Part shown: in pieces, positions 10,679 to 19,965 of the stretch | Layout of the letters: each line of letters opens with the position of its first letter | Numbering within the stretch: the first letter of the stretch is position 1 | Origin: Sphingobacterium oryzagri | GTDB lineage: Bacteria; Bacteroidota; Bacteroidia; Sphingobacteriales; Sphingobacteriaceae | Reading direction: 5' to 3' | Length of the DNA stretch: 64,000 bases | Assembly (NCBI RefSeq): GCF_028736175.1 | Contig: NZ_CP117880.1 | Location: forward strand, 1,798,001 to 1,862,000 | Program-made: the position numbers and the translations under genes | Notes under the pieces: model-generated | Databases searched by the model: none | The model's input: the letters and a program-made list of their open reading frames with translations, nothing else | What the model was told of the DNA's origin: nothing

Positions 10679-13600
10679 TTATTGCAGTAAATCAAGCCAA
10701 TCTTTTTTGCCGAACTTTTGCGTGATGTCTGTATCGGTCTTGATCATCTCGCCAGCCAATGTCCGTTTTTTATCCTGTAAGTGCATAATCTTTTCCTCCA
10801 CTGTATTTAGGCAGATCAGGCGAACAGCCACCACGTGTTTTCCCTGACCTATTCGATAACTGCGATCTATGGCTTGGTTTTCTACCGCCGGGTTCCACCA
10901 AGGGTCGATCAAAAAAACATAATCTGCGGCGGTAAGATTCAACCCTACACCACCAACTTTAAGACTAATCAAAAATACACGCTTTGTTTCATCCTGCTGA
11001 AAAGTGTCTACAACCCGGGCACGGTCTTTCGTCTTTCCGTTGAGCGTTACGCTCGCGATATGCGCGTTATCCAATGCGTCTTTCACCAAATCTAACATCG
11101 TAACAAATTGCGAAAAGACCAATACTTTGTGCTCCGGAGTGATCTCGAGCAAACGCTCCATCAAAGCGTCCAGTTTTGCGGAAATAGTGGCTTCGTATCC
11201 TTCTTGGAGTAACACCGGCGCATTGCATATCTGTCGTAAACGGGTAAGACCGGCTAAAATGTGCATGTTGCTTTTTTGAAGTTCATCGTCACTTTCTCCT
11301 TCCAAATAATCACGCAATTCGGCCTCGTAACTATCGTATATCTCACGCTGTTGTGCGCCCATTTCGCAATAGATAACCATTTCTGTCTTTTCGGGAAGTT
11401 CTTTTGCGACCTGCTGCTTGCTACGGCGTAGGATGAAAGGAGCAACTTTTTGCTGCAACGATAGGGCGCGCTTGCTGTCGTCAAAACGATCGATAGGCGT
11501 AGCATATGTATCTCTGAAAAACTGTTGGTTGCCCAGCAGACCCGGACAAGCGAACGATAATTGCCCATACAGATCGTACGTACTGTTTTCAATGGGCGTT
11601 CCGGTGACGACAAAGCGCACCCTTGCTTGCAGTAGACGTGCGGCTGTATAACGTTCTGAACTCGGATTTTTTATCGCCTGAGATTCGTCCAATACTAAGA
11701 TATTAAATGTATACTGCTTTAGCTTAACGATATCGGAAACTAGTAAGCCGTAAGAGCAGAGTACGACGTCGTAATCAGGCAGTTTTTCGTACAGTTTGTC
11801 GCGAGATCCGCCTTGCAGGCACAACACACGTAGTGACGGCGCAAACTTGGTGAGCTCTTGCTCCCAGTTAAACAATAGGGAGGTCGGCGTAATAACCAGG
11901 TTAACGCCGCTTTGCCCTTTCTCTTTTTGCAGCAAAAGGAGTGCGATGATTTGCAAAGTTTTGCCTAGTCCCATATCGTCAGCAAGACAGCCGCCCAGGT
12001 TTAAATCATCCAACTGGTTTAGCCAATGAAGTCCGTCGAGCTGGTAAGAACGTAGTTGTGCTTTTAGTGTCGTTGGGATATTAACCTTGCTGCGTTTTTT
12101 TAAACCCGATAACTTCTTGTTCAGCGTATCCAGTTCGGCAACGATTTCCTGTGGTAAAACTTCTGCGTCAAAGAGTTCCTGAACGGCTGTTAAACCCATT
12201 TTTGGCAGCCGCAGCAGATCGGCCTCAAGCACGCCAAACTGAAAAAAACGGGCTATTTTGTCGAGCCAGTCTGCCGGAAGTACAGCCGTGCGGCCATCAT
12301 CCAGCGTGACGTACTTGCTTTTATGCCGGATAGCCCGGTGCAACTGCTTGATCGAAAGATGCTGCTGACCAAAGGATGCGGCTATTTTGACGTTAAACCA
12401 ATCGGTGCCACTAACTATTTTGATATCAATTTTTGCTTTATACGGACTCAGTTTGGTGAGGTTCATCTCTTGAAATCCCAAAATTTCTATGCCTTCATTG
12501 CGCCAGGCTTCAAACGCCTGAAGAAACCATTCGTCGGCTAAAAAATGCTGATGATGCAGGTAAAAGTAATGCATTTCCTGCTGTTGCGCCTCAAAATCAG
12601 GATGCTGTTTCGCTACGATCTGCTGAAATTTGTCTTCCCTATCCAAATCGCGATCCACGACAAAAGTATGGCCGTTTCCATCCCTGTCCAATACCTGTTT
12701 TTTCGAGGGTAGCGGTATTTCGATAGCGCCATAGCGCATGACCGGTGTAATGTTTACATAACTATTCTCTTGGCTCAGATAGATTAAACAGGCTTGATCT
12801 GTTTGGTAGCGTTTTCTTTCTTCTGGGCTTGCGGGGCGTACATAAGCATAGTGGATGTGTATGATATCTGCTAAGGGTTGCAAAGTATGCGTAACGAAGT
12901 CGTCATACTTGGAAGCATGTACCAATAAAGTTTCTGGTCCTTTTCGGAAATACTCCAAAAGACGCAAAGTGGCTATATCACGCAGCAGGTAAAAATTATC
13001 TTGGCGTCTCAAAAAGTAGCGGTAGTGAACGGGCAGTGTTTTTAAAGGAAGACGCTCGTCCTGCCATCGTAAAAAAGCCTTGATCTCATAAAATGGTTTG
13101 CGTTGAAATACGTGGAGCTCGATTGTGGCATCCAGTAGTTGTAAAGTTGCCGGGCGAAGCGATTTGCTGTTGACTTTTTCAGAAATGGCCTGATCGTGGT
13201 AGTATAACGCGAGATGCTTACTGTATTCGCAAACGATATGCAGAGCATTTAGTACAGCTTCTTCATCCACTTCGGCATCATGCTGTTGGAAGTTTGCCAG
13301 CGCTGCATATAATTTGGCTTCGGAAACATCTTTCGTGTTCCAGAGCAGTGGCGTCGGATCAATAAATTCAAAAGGAGCTTTGGGTTTTCCCGCTTGGGTA
13401 TGGTCAGCATCCAGCAGTTCGAAACGCAGTTGGTTGTAAAAACGATGCTTGCTCCAGACCAAAATTCGTTGTTTTGTTGGCGCAGGAAGTGGTGGTCGCT
13501 TCTTTTTTGTGTGCAGAATCTCCTGCAGACTTTTATCCGGCATATGACTATCCACGGCCAAAATATGTTCTTGTTTTGGCTGTACGATTAGATTTCCCTT

Positions 13601-14023
13601 ATCATAGGTCAAACTAAAATACTGATCGAGCGTTGCTTCGTTTTCGAGACCATAACGGCTCGCATAAGGTAATAAGATACGCAGTCTGGTCTGTTCATCA
13701 AAAAAGCTACGGTAATTTTCTTGCGTGATAAGCGCCACCAGAGCAAGCATTTCATGATAGCACAAGTAAGTAGCATGAAGCGCACAGGAGCAGTGCACGC
13801 GTATGTTATGCTGCTGTAGCTCGACGATAATCTGTTGATCGGTAGACAGTGTGCCGCCGATGCTGAATGTCGCATGGTTAATATGGATCGTGCGTGCACG
13901 AAGTCGATGTACGTCTGTACGATCCGGAATATCCGCCCGATCGTAATGCGCCAGCAAATCTACCTCGGAAAGTTCTCGAAAGCTTCGTATCGCTATACCA
14001 TATCCACCAAGTGCATCTCTCAT
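10679..14023 (-). CDS. SNF2-family helicase with SWIM zinc finger
   Basis: A 1114-residue DEAD/SNF2-type DNA-dependent ATPase. Near residues 75-90 it has a SWIM zinc finger, CxC then CxH (VHCSC...LCYHE). A long middle region of about 500 residues resembles the SNF2-associated bacterial domain. The ATPase core follows: motif I DDMGLGKT, motif II LVLDESQ, motif III VTGTPIENS, RRSKQQVAKELPEK, then the helicase C lobe with VLVFSQFVTMLD, LKVGGVGLNLTAADYV and the arginine finger motif in NQAIDRSYRIGQ. Such proteins remodel protein-DNA complexes. No methylase or nuclease is nearby, so a defence role is not supported by context. The 71-codon gene just upstream is likely co-transcribed (52-base gap). 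Confidence 0.9.
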   Translation of the reverse strand: MRDALGGYGIAIRSFRELSEVDLLAHYDRADIPDRTDVHRLRARTIHINHATFSIGGTLSTDQQIIVELQQHNIRVHCSCALHATYLCYHEMLALVALITQENYRSFFDEQTRLRILLPYASRYGLENEATLDQYFSLTYDKGNLIVQPKQEHILAVDSHMPDKSLQEILHTKKKRPPLPAPTKQRILVWSKHRFYNQLRFELLDADHTQAGKPKAPFEFIDPTPLLWNTKDVSEAKLYAALANFQQHDAEVDEEAVLNALHIVCEYSKHLALYYHDQAISEKVNSKSLRPATLQLLDATIELHVFQRKPFYEIKAFLRWQDERLPLKTLPVHYRYFLRRQDNFYLLRDIATLRLLEYFRKGPETLLVHASKYDDFVTHTLQPLADIIHIHYAYVRPASPEERKRYQTDQACLIYLSQENSYVNITPVMRYGAIEIPLPSKKQVLDRDGNGHTFVVDRDLDREDKFQQIVAKQHPDFEAQQQEMHYFYLHHQHFLADEWFLQAFEAWRNEGIEILGFQEMNLTKLSPYKAKIDIKIVSGTDWFNVKIAASFGQQHLSIKQLHRAIRHKSKYVTLDDGRTAVLPADWLDKIARFFQFGVLEADLLRLPKMGLTAVQELFDAEVLPQEIVAELDTLNKKLSGLKKRSKVNIPTTLKAQLRSYQLDGLHWLNQLDDLNLGGCLADDMGLGKTLQIIALLLLQKEKGQSGVNLVITPTSLLFNWEQELTKFAPSLRVLCLQGGSRDKLYEKLPDYDVVLCSYGLLVSDIVKLKQYTFNILVLDESQAIKNPSSERYTAARLLQARVRFVVTGTPIENSTYDLYGQLSFACPGLLGNQQFFRDTYATPIDRFDDSKRALSLQQKVAPFILRRSKQQVAKELPEKTEMVIYCEMGAQQREIYDSYEAELRDYLEGESDDELQKSNMHILAGLTRLRQICNAPVLLQEGYEATISAKLDALMERLLEITPEHKVLVFSQFVTMLDLVKDALDNAHIASVTLNGKTKDRARVVDTFQQDETKRVFLISLKVGGVGLNLTAADYVFLIDPWWNPAVENQAIDRSYRIGQGKHVVAVRLICLNTVEEKIMHLQDKKRTLAGEMIKTDTDITQKFGKKDWLDLLQ

Positions 14024-14075
14024 CGTTTAAACCGATAATCTAACGGTTGAAGTAAAATAAAAAGGCTAAGTAAGC

Positions 14076-14291
14076 TTATTCGGCAGCTGTCTCGCTACGA
14101 ACGGCATCCCGAAAGCGCTTTAGTCTTACATAGGCCGGACATTTTTCAATATCTTTTTTCCATTTTTCGACCTCAATAAATTGAATTTTAAGAAAAAGGT
14201 CAACATCGGTTACCACTTGATCCACAGAAATAGTCACCCGATCGGGAAAAGATTGGCCCATTAATTCAGCTTTCAATTCGTCTATAGTCAT
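14076..14291 (-). CDS. Small cytosolic protein, DUF6965-like
   Basis: 71 residues beginning MTIDELKAELMG. The pattern of an N-terminal helix, a short TDVDLFLKIQ segment and a basic C-terminal helix (CPAYVRLKRFRDAV) resembles the small Bacteroidota family DUF6965; this is a resemblance, not a verified match. It has no signal peptide or membrane segment. A TATTTTTG box lies five bases before its ATG. It is followed on the same strand by the SNF2 gene and probably shares its transcript. Function unknown. Confidence 0.7.
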   Translation of the reverse strand: MTIDELKAELMGQSFPDRVTISVDQVVTDVDLFLKIQFIEVEKWKKDIEKCPAYVRLKRFRDAVRSETAAE

Positions 14292-14295
14292 CTTG

Positions 14296-14303
14296 CAAAA
14301 ATA
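14296..14303 (-). promoter_or_regulatory. Promoter -7 box TATTTTTG (minus strand)
   Basis: Read on the minus strand, TATTTTTG is followed by CAAG and the ATG of the 71-codon gene, implying an almost leaderless transcript that would continue into the SNF2 gene. Confidence 0.6.
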
Positions 14304-14432
14304 GCAATTTAAAGTAGCGTATTGACATATACATGGCGAAAGTATCTGATTTTTGCATTAAATTGCCGATACGATTGATGTTTACAAGTAATGCAATAAC
14401 GCCGCATGCGTTCGCAAAATGGAGATTATATT

Positions 14433-15284
14433 ATGCAATATTTACGATTAAATGATGGGCATGAAGTGCCTCTTTTGGGCTTCGGAACATACAAAGCAAC
14501 GGAGCAAGAAGGGATTGCGTCTGTAGAAAACGCGTTAGCCAACGGCTATCGACTAATCGATACGGCCGCTAAGTATGAAAATGAGGAACAGGTTGGAAAA
14601 GGAATGATATTAAGCGGTATTCCGCGAGCGGATATTATCGTCACGACGAAACTGTGGCGCGAAAATTTAGGCTATGCCGAAACAAAGCAAGCATTTGCCC
14701 AGTCGCTGGAGAAGCTCGGTTTAGCGTACATCGATATTTATTTGATCCACTGGCCAGCGAATGCTAAAAACTATGCCGATTGGAAACAAGCCAACGCCGA
14801 TGCCTGGCGTGCGATGGAAGAATTACAGGCCGAAGGAAAGATCAGGACGATAGGGGTGAGCAACTTTTGGCCGGAACATCTGGATGCGCTGCTGGAAACA
14901 GCCACCGTTGTACCCGCCATAAACCAAATCGAATTTCATCCGGGCTATTGGCAACCGGAGGTGCTGTCTTATTGCCGGGAAAAAGGTATTGCTATCGAGT
15001 CGTGGTCGCCTTTAGCACGCGGAAAAGTATTTGGAAACCCCGTGCTCGAAGCAATCGCCGCGCGCCACGGAAAAACGGTTTCGCAAATTTGTCTCCGTTG
15101 GGTAATTCAACATGGCGTTATCGTTATCCCGAAATCTACGTCATTGGCGCGTATCGTTGAAAATAGCGCCATTTTTGATTTTGAATTAGCTGCTACAGAG
15201 ATGGAAGAAATCAATACCTTGCCCGAAATGGGCTTTAGTGGCGAATTACCCAATATCTGGCCAGATCGAGCAACAATAAAATAA
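14433..15284 (+). CDS. Aldo/keto reductase
   Basis: 283 residues of an NADPH-dependent aldo/keto reductase, 2,5-diketo-gluconate reductase-like. The catalytic tetrad is complete: D43 and Y48 in IDTAAKYENE, K73 in TTKLW and H106 in YLIHWP. Cofactor-binding motifs are at the C-terminal end (IPKSTSLARIVENS). I place the start at 14433 because a GGAGA lies eight bases upstream and the alignment to the family begins MQYLRLNDG; the longer frame from 14406 adds nine residues foreign to the family. The C-terminal residues fit the family length. It is followed after 26 bases by another oxidoreductase, so the pair may be one transcript. Substrate unknown. Confidence 0.9.
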   Translation: MQYLRLNDGHEVPLLGFGTYKATEQEGIASVENALANGYRLIDTAAKYENEEQVGKGMILSGIPRADIIVTTKLWRENLGYAETKQAFAQSLEKLGLAYIDIYLIHWPANAKNYADWKQANADAWRAMEELQAEGKIRTIGVSNFWPEHLDALLETATVVPAINQIEFHPGYWQPEVLSYCREKGIAIESWSPLARGKVFGNPVLEAIAARHGKTVSQICLRWVIQHGVIVIPKSTSLARIVENSAIFDFELAATEMEEINTLPEMGFSGELPNIWPDRATIK

Positions 15285-15310
15285 GCAGGAAAAACAAAAA
15301 AGAATTAAAG

Positions 15311-16165
15311 ATGCAAAATGAAGAAATAGGTTTTATCGGTTTAGGCAATATGGGCCATCCGATGGCCAAAAATTTGGAGAAAGCGGGCTTTCCGCTTACC
15401 GTATACAACCGCACGTCGGCAAGAACAGCCGGTTTTGCGCAGACTACCCATATCGCGGAAAATTTAGCTACACTCGTGTCGCGCAGCAATATTATCTTCA
15501 CCATGCTGACGAACGATGCTGCAGCAAAAGCAGTGTATGAGCAGATTTTGGTGCAAGATATCGCGGGAAAACTGTTTGTCGATATGAGTACGATTGCGCA
15601 AGATACGTCAATTCACATCGCAAAAGCGCTGGCTGTAAAACAGGCGGCATTGTTGGACGCTCCAGTGGCGGGCAGTACTGCGCCAGCAACAGAGGGAACG
15701 TTGTTGTTTATGTTGGGCGGCGAGGATAGCGATGTAGCGCGTGCAAAACCCTATTTAGAAAAAATGGGTAAGACCATCAAACATCTTGGCCCCAACGGGC
15801 AAGGATTAGCGGCTAAGATTGCTATCAATTATTTTCTGTCTATTATCTATCAGGGATTGGCCGAGATGACTTTACTTTCCGATTCGTTAGGTATTGCTCG
15901 GGAAGATATGTTAGCTATTGTCAATGGCAGCGCCAGTGGCAGCGGTGCCACGAAAGTAAAGACGCCGATGCTTTTGCAAGGTGACTTTGCTCCAGCTTTT
16001 GCACTCGATTTAATGCTCAAAGATGTGCGACTGGCGAAGGCCTTAGGCGCCGACTTTCCATTGGGCAATGCCGCGGTAAACACGTTGGAAAAAGCCAGTG
16101 AAGCTGGGCATGGTGCAAATGATGTCATGGATATTATTACTTATTTAAAAGAACAGACGGGCTAG
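15311..16165 (+). CDS. 3-hydroxyisobutyrate dehydrogenase-type oxidoreductase
   Basis: 284 residues of the beta-hydroxyacid dehydrogenase family (HIBADH/GLYR). The N-terminal Rossmann fold has GFIGLGNMGHPMAKNL; the substrate-binding stretch is DAPVAGSTAPATEGTLLFM; the catalytic lysine sits in GLAAKIAINYF. The family reduces or oxidises small beta-hydroxyacids or semialdehydes with NAD(P), and succinic semialdehyde reduction is common in the GLYR branch. It follows the aldo/keto reductase by 26 bases and ends at a dyad, consistent with a two-gene carbonyl-reducing operon. Exact substrate cannot be told. Confidence 0.88.
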   Translation: MQNEEIGFIGLGNMGHPMAKNLEKAGFPLTVYNRTSARTAGFAQTTHIAENLATLVSRSNIIFTMLTNDAAAKAVYEQILVQDIAGKLFVDMSTIAQDTSIHIAKALAVKQAALLDAPVAGSTAPATEGTLLFMLGGEDSDVARAKPYLEKMGKTIKHLGPNGQGLAAKIAINYFLSIIYQGLAEMTLLSDSLGIAREDMLAIVNGSASGSGATKVKTPMLLQGDFAPAFALDLMLKDVRLAKALGADFPLGNAAVNTLEKASEAGHGANDVMDIITYLKEQTG

Positions 16166-16192
16166 AAAGCGTCTGTTATAACAAGATCATAA

Positions 16193-16229
16193 TACGTTTA
16201 GGATGGTTTATTGCGCCATCCTAAACGTA
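16193..16229 (+). terminator. Long perfect dyad, probable terminator
   Basis: 14-bp perfect arms (TACGTTTAGGATGG / CCATCCTAAACGTA) around a nine-base loop, 27 bases after the dehydrogenase stop. The downstream T-tract is broken, so termination efficiency is uncertain. It also lies just past the minus-strand gene at 16265-16471. Confidence 0.65.
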
Positions 16230-16264
16230 CTATTTATTCTTTTGTTTCGGCAAAACTTCTTGTA

Positions 16265-16471
16265 TTAAGTCGTGTACCCGATTTTTTGTTCAACCAAATA
16301 ATGGTTGATATCGTTTCTGATCTCTTCCGATACGTGGTGCGAGCCAACACGTGCATTAAAATTTCCATCTTCGAAAAGGCTAACTTCAACAATAACCGTA
16401 GCATCATGACTGTCGGTTACATCAAATACCAAATCATTTTTCTTTCTCGCTGTTAATCTTATTTTGTGCAT
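16265..16471 (-). CDS. Short hypothetical protein, 68 residues
   Basis: MHKIRLTARKKNDLVFDVTD opens a small protein with a strongly beta-like pattern (ATVIVEVSLFEDGNFNARV) and a helical tail (EEIRNDINHYLVEQK). No signal peptide or membrane segment. I recognise no family. The opposite strand is also open over most of this span, but its product lacks a sensible start context and composition, so I prefer the minus-strand reading. The long dyad at 16193 would serve as its terminator too. Confidence 0.5.
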   Translation of the reverse strand: MHKIRLTARKKNDLVFDVTDSHDATVIVEVSLFEDGNFNARVGSHHVSEEIRNDINHYLVEQKIGYTT

Positions 16472-16717
16472 ATGATTTCCGTTATTTCTACTAGAACAGT
16501 CATATGAGCTATACGTTTTAGTTTATTTTAAAAGGTATATCTTGAGTCGTTTATTTATCTTGCTGATAATTAGTGTATTAATAATTTGGCTTAAATCGAT
16601 TTTTAAGTATATTTATACGCGAAAGTCGTGCCTTAGCCTAAACAACTGCGCTGCTGGAAATTGTTTTTGTGAAAATGATAAGTTAACGTGCTTGCGGTAG
16701 AGCTGGTGCTGTAGCGG

Positions 16718-16751
16718 TTTGCTTTCGGCGATCATGTCGTGCATAGTTTTG
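16718..16751 (+). promoter_or_regulatory. Bacteroidota promoter TTTG-N22-TAGTTTTG
   Basis: TTTG at 16718-16721 and TAGTTTTG at 16744-16751 are separated by 22 bases. Transcription would start near 16757, about 33 bases before the lipoprotein ATG at 16790. Confidence 0.65.
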
Positions 16752-16789
16752 CGGGCGGGGGCAGTCAACTTAAATCTTAATACTAATTT

Positions 16790-17308
16790 ATGAATGTAAA
16801 ATTTACCTTATTAATCGGTGTAATGGTCGGTATTTTCCTGTTTTCTTGTAGCAAACGGGTAGAGGATGATATGATCGATTCCGGCAATTTTCTAAAGGTA
16901 ACCATAGATGGAGAACAGCATGTTTACACCGACGTACAAGGCCGGTGGGTTGATGGTGGCAATTACCTAGAAATCACCGCGCGGCAAGATGCTGCAACCT
17001 GGCTGCGTATTACGGTTCTGTCGGAAAACGGCCGAGTAACAACGGGCGACTACACACTTGATGATGCTTCGGGATTCGATATCCTTAGTCTGTATACCAA
17101 GCCATCCAATGATGCGCAGCTTAACTACGCGGCTACGCGCGCGACAATATCTTTATTAGATGCTTTTTCACTAAAGATTCAAGCGATCGGCGATCGCTCG
17201 GTAGAAGGCACCTTTACAGGAAATTTGATTCGCGTGCAAGGTTTAGAGGTGCTTGGCGAAGTGCAATTAAGTGATGGGTCTTTTGTAACGTCTATAAGTG
17301 CCGAATAA
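16790..17308 (+). CDS. Lipoprotein, unknown function
   Basis: 172 residues with a lipoprotein signal (hydrophobic GVMVGIFLFSC, Cys after FLFS). The mature part is beta-rich: KVTIDGEQHVYTDVQGRWVDGGNYLEITAR, then an internal VTTGDYTLDD segment and a C-terminal VEGTFTGNLIRV. This layout recalls the small beta-sandwich lipoproteins common in Bacteroidota (DUF6252-like), but I am not sure of the family. It is a single gene with its own promoter and a weak dyad after the stop. Confidence 0.75.
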   Translation: MNVKFTLLIGVMVGIFLFSCSKRVEDDMIDSGNFLKVTIDGEQHVYTDVQGRWVDGGNYLEITARQDAATWLRITVLSENGRVTTGDYTLDDASGFDILSLYTKPSNDAQLNYAATRATISLLDAFSLKIQAIGDRSVEGTFTGNLIRVQGLEVLGEVQLSDGSFVTSISAE

Positions 17309-17313
17309 AAAAA

Positions 17314-17342
17314 GAATTCCCTATCTCACGACCGGGAATTTC
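17314..17342 (+). terminator. Possible terminator
   Basis: AATTCCC / GGGAATT arms with a 12-base loop directly after the lipoprotein stop; only a short T-run follows. Confidence 0.45.
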
Positions 17343-17491
17343 CTACTAGATATACTCCACTAGATTGTGGATCATTTTTGACGCACTTAAAGCTAGGGAT
17401 ATTATTTAAAATTCACAACATTTTGAATGAAATATTTTCTGGTTTTTTTTAAAACCTCTGCTGTGTTAAAAATGGCGGACTATGCAATCGC

Positions 17492-18967
17492 CTAGGCCGC
17501 AGTTTTCTGTGGCGTAAGTTCGCGTGTCAACCAGCCGCGACGTCTAGCCGTAGCAATGGCATAAGGCGTAATCCAGAACAGGGTAAAGGCATAAAAAATG
17601 CTATATGTATATGCCCAAAAGGATTCCGGGATATTTTTGTTCCGTTTGGCAAAGAAAAATGCCTGGACAGATGAAAAGACCAATATGCCTAATAATGTCG
17701 AACTTAAAAACAACAGAGGGTGCGTCACAATCAATAACAACATTAGAGCAAATAATGGATAGGAAAGAATAAGTTTCATCCACTGCATGCTGAGCAAGAT
17801 GCGCGCGCCTGTTTTAGGTCCTTTTCTAAAATTTTTAAACGCAAATTTACTCATCATAATGTTTTCTCGCACATTACTACGTTCCCAGCGTATAAACATC
17901 TTATAGAGGTTCTTGTACCGATTCGGAATGTTGGTATACACCAAAGCATTGTCTTGGAAAAGCACATGGTAACCTTGCTTCAAAATCATGTTGGTCATCG
18001 CACGATCTTCGCCAATATCAGACGGCTGTCCCATAAACGTTTGGTTTATCCATTCGGGTAGGCAGTTCATCACGGCTACTTTGCGATAAGCTGCGAGTGC
18101 ACCCGGTGTACACAATACCGTTCCTAATTTGCTCTGCGCTGAGCGGACGAATTCAAAGCTGAAAACAAAACTTACATTTAACATACGTGGTATCCAGGAT
18201 TTTTCATTGTTTAACACACGTACATTACCAGCTACTGCGCCACAGTTTTCATCTACGATAAACGGACTGGCCATGTTTCTAATCGTATCACGATTGACGA
18301 CTGAATCACTATCTACCGTGATAAATATTTCGCCCGTACCTAAGTGAAAACCGCGATACAAGGCGTGTCTTTTGCCCTTATTTTTTGGTTGCTGGTAAAT
18401 AGCTACACGATCGCCCAATTCTTGTTTTGCTTTCTTGATCCACTGCCAAGTATCATCCTTACTACCATCATCGATGGCAATAAGTTGCATTTTTTCGTGT
18501 GGATAATCGCTGTCGGCCAAACTTTTCAGTGTTTCATATACCAACTGGCCTTCATTATAAGCCGGTACGATAATCGTGCAGGTAGGTAGCAACTCGTCTG
18601 ACACTGATTTGATTGGCTTGTAACGCATGTACAAGACAAACAAATAAATAAGAAAGCTGATCTTAACGGCTAGCAGAAATAAACCTAAACCGATGATAAG
18701 CATACCCCAAGGGGTGCGCATGCGTTCCAGACTTAGTTGTTCAAAACTTGGCTGCAAAAGGTACATGCCGTAGGCGGCACCCAACAATAAAATAAAGGTA
18801 ACTGCAAAAACGATGTATTCTGAAAGTCCAAAACGGCCTTTTTTAACAAATGATTTTTCTGATTTTTTTTGATTTTGCTGACTTTTCTGTTGCGGCTCTG
18901 GCAACAGCGACTCTAAGACCATTGATGTCTTGGTTTTTAGCGTCTGGGGTTTTTCCATGTAATTCAT
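17492..18967 (-). CDS. Membrane glycosyltransferase family 2 (HasA/NodC/BcsA-like)
   Basis: 491 residues of a processive-type GT2 enzyme in the inner membrane. Two N-terminal membrane segments (residues about 55-75 and 90-115) precede the cytosolic GT-A domain: CTIIVPAYNEG, IAIDDGSKDD, TVDSDS (the DxD), DIGEDRAMT (catalytic Asp) and IRWERS, which stands where processive synthases have QxxRW, here without the glutamine. Three or more C-terminal membrane segments follow. It probably makes a beta-linked surface polysaccharide (hyaluronan- or poly-GlcNAc-like), but no partner genes are adjacent. The start may be M1 or M4 (MNYMEKPQ). A stretch of about 500 AT-rich bases lies upstream. Confidence 0.87.
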   Translation of the reverse strand: MNYMEKPQTLKTKTSMVLESLLPEPQQKSQQNQKKSEKSFVKKGRFGLSEYIVFAVTFILLLGAAYGMYLLQPSFEQLSLERMRTPWGMLIIGLGLFLLAVKISFLIYLFVLYMRYKPIKSVSDELLPTCTIIVPAYNEGQLVYETLKSLADSDYPHEKMQLIAIDDGSKDDTWQWIKKAKQELGDRVAIYQQPKNKGKRHALYRGFHLGTGEIFITVDSDSVVNRDTIRNMASPFIVDENCGAVAGNVRVLNNEKSWIPRMLNVSFVFSFEFVRSAQSKLGTVLCTPGALAAYRKVAVMNCLPEWINQTFMGQPSDIGEDRAMTNMILKQGYHVLFQDNALVYTNIPNRYKNLYKMFIRWERSNVRENIMMSKFAFKNFRKGPKTGARILLSMQWMKLILSYPLFALMLLLIVTHPLLFLSSTLLGILVFSSVQAFFFAKRNKNIPESFWAYTYSIFYAFTLFWITPYAIATARRRGWLTRELTPQKTAA

Positions 18968-19438
18968 AAAGAGACGAGCGTATAGTTATTATTCCGTGAA
19001 TTTAAACTTTGTTATATACTCCTATTACTTATTTGTAATAGAATTATTACAAAATCAACAATCCAAAGACCATGCCGCAAAACGCTTGAAAATGCCTCTT
19101 ATCTGTCTTGTACTTTCTTGTTAATTAATGTTAAAACATGTTTGGATGGTTTTAATATGTTGATATTTAGATTTTTGCGTGGTTTATTTTGGGTATTTGC
19201 CTTATGGTTGATTATAGGTTAAGCTTTAAATTTAAGCTTTTTTAACATTTAAATAACGTGCCAAAATGCATTGGTTTTAAAAGTTGGGTGAATTTTGTTA
19301 CTAAATGAGCTGACAAAGGTGCCTGAAGCATCTTTTTTGAAATAGGTGTATTCACTCAAAAATAAGTTTAGAATGGTTTTAATATGTAGAAAAATTTTTG
19401 TGAAATAAGTGGAAGGAAATCAACTTATTAAGGAGTGT
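18968..19438. other. AT-rich intergenic region, no gene seen
   Basis: About 470 bases upstream of the glycosyltransferase and downstream of the HopJ gene. It holds two similar short stretches, GGATGGTTTTAATATGT (about 19143) and GAATGGTTTTAATATGT (about 19371), and a minus-strand TATTTTTG at 19357-19364 that could be a distant promoter of the glycosyltransferase, leaving a leader of nearly 400 bases. No coding frame is convincing. Confidence 0.5.
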
Positions 19439-19472
19439 TGCAACCACGTCGCTGTATGCGGAGGTGGTTGCA
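19439..19472 (-). terminator. Dyad after HopJ-family gene, possible terminator
   Basis: Nine-bp arms TGCAACCAC / GTGGTTGCA right after the minus-strand stop codon. On the minus strand no T-run follows, so this is only a possible terminator. Confidence 0.4.
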
Positions 19473-19477
19473 TAAAA

Positions 19478-19822
19478 TTAATGTTTAGCGGTAAGCGCAG
19501 CGCCTTCAAAGCTGATACCGTCCCAACCATTGGCTATAAACTGACGGATATTTTGGTGATCTGTAGCTGCGGGTGAAGCTAAGACGGCTTGATAATGTTC
19601 GGCGAATAAATGCAAGGTGTCTTCCTTCGATAATGCGTGCTGTTGCGCAAAAGCGAAAACCTTAGCGCTGCCTTGATTTTGCGAAGCCTCGTTGTAAGTC
19701 TCCCCATTTTTAAATGCTGTAGGCTGGTGTGTGTAGTGCTCTTCAATAAAAACGATTACATCGCTAAATAATGCTTGTCCTGCTTTAACTTTTTGTAATA
19801 AATCGCTGATCTGTGTTTGCAT
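19478..19822 (-). CDS. HopJ type III effector family protein (name misleading)
   Basis: 114 residues that match the HopJ family pattern throughout: FIEEHYTHQPTAFKNGETYNEASQNQGSAKVFAFAQ in the first half and DHQNIRQFIANGWDGISFEGAAL at the C-terminus. The family is named after a plant-pathogen effector, but homologues are widespread in free-living Gram-negative bacteria without type III secretion, so a cytosolic housekeeping role is more likely; the reaction is unknown. No signal peptide. A good TTG-N20-TAAGTTTG promoter lies just upstream. Confidence 0.88.
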   Translation of the reverse strand: MQTQISDLLQKVKAGQALFSDVIVFIEEHYTHQPTAFKNGETYNEASQNQGSAKVFAFAQQHALSKEDTLHLFAEHYQAVLASPAATDHQNIRQFIANGWDGISFEGAALTAKH

Positions 19823-19847
19823 ATAAACTTGCTTAATGATTGAATAG

Positions 19848-19878
19848 CAAACTTAGGACTTATTTATCTAGTCGTCAA
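19848..19878 (-). promoter_or_regulatory. Promoter TTG-N20-TAAGTTTG (minus strand)
   Basis: On the minus strand TTG (19878-19876), 20 bases, then TAAGTTTG (19855-19848). Start of transcription expected near 19841, about 20 bases before the HopJ-family ATG. Confidence 0.6.
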
Positions 19879-19953
19879 TAAATTTGATACAATTGTCGTG
19901 CTGTTTTGTGCTACCGACTTACAAAAGGTTAGGATGTAAAGGGCAATAGGCTG

Positions 19954-19961
19954 TATATTTG
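19954..19961 (+). promoter_or_regulatory. Promoter -7 box TATATTTG
   Basis: TATATTTG ends four bases before the ATG at 19966, so the DUF6122 transcript should be leaderless or nearly so. Confidence 0.55.
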
Positions 19962-19965
19962 TATA

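Noticed and set aside
10679..14023. SNF2 helicase as part of a phage-defence island
   Set aside because: No methylase, nuclease or other defence gene adjoins it; neighbours are ordinary metabolic and lipoprotein genes.
16211..16456. 81-codon plus-strand frame over the 68-codon minus-strand gene
   Set aside because: Begins inside the terminator dyad, has a composition unlike the neighbours, and the minus-strand product looks more protein-like.
19478..19822. A type III secretion effector, as the family name HopJ suggests
   Set aside because: No secretion genes nearby; the family is widespread in non-pathogens, so the name is historical.
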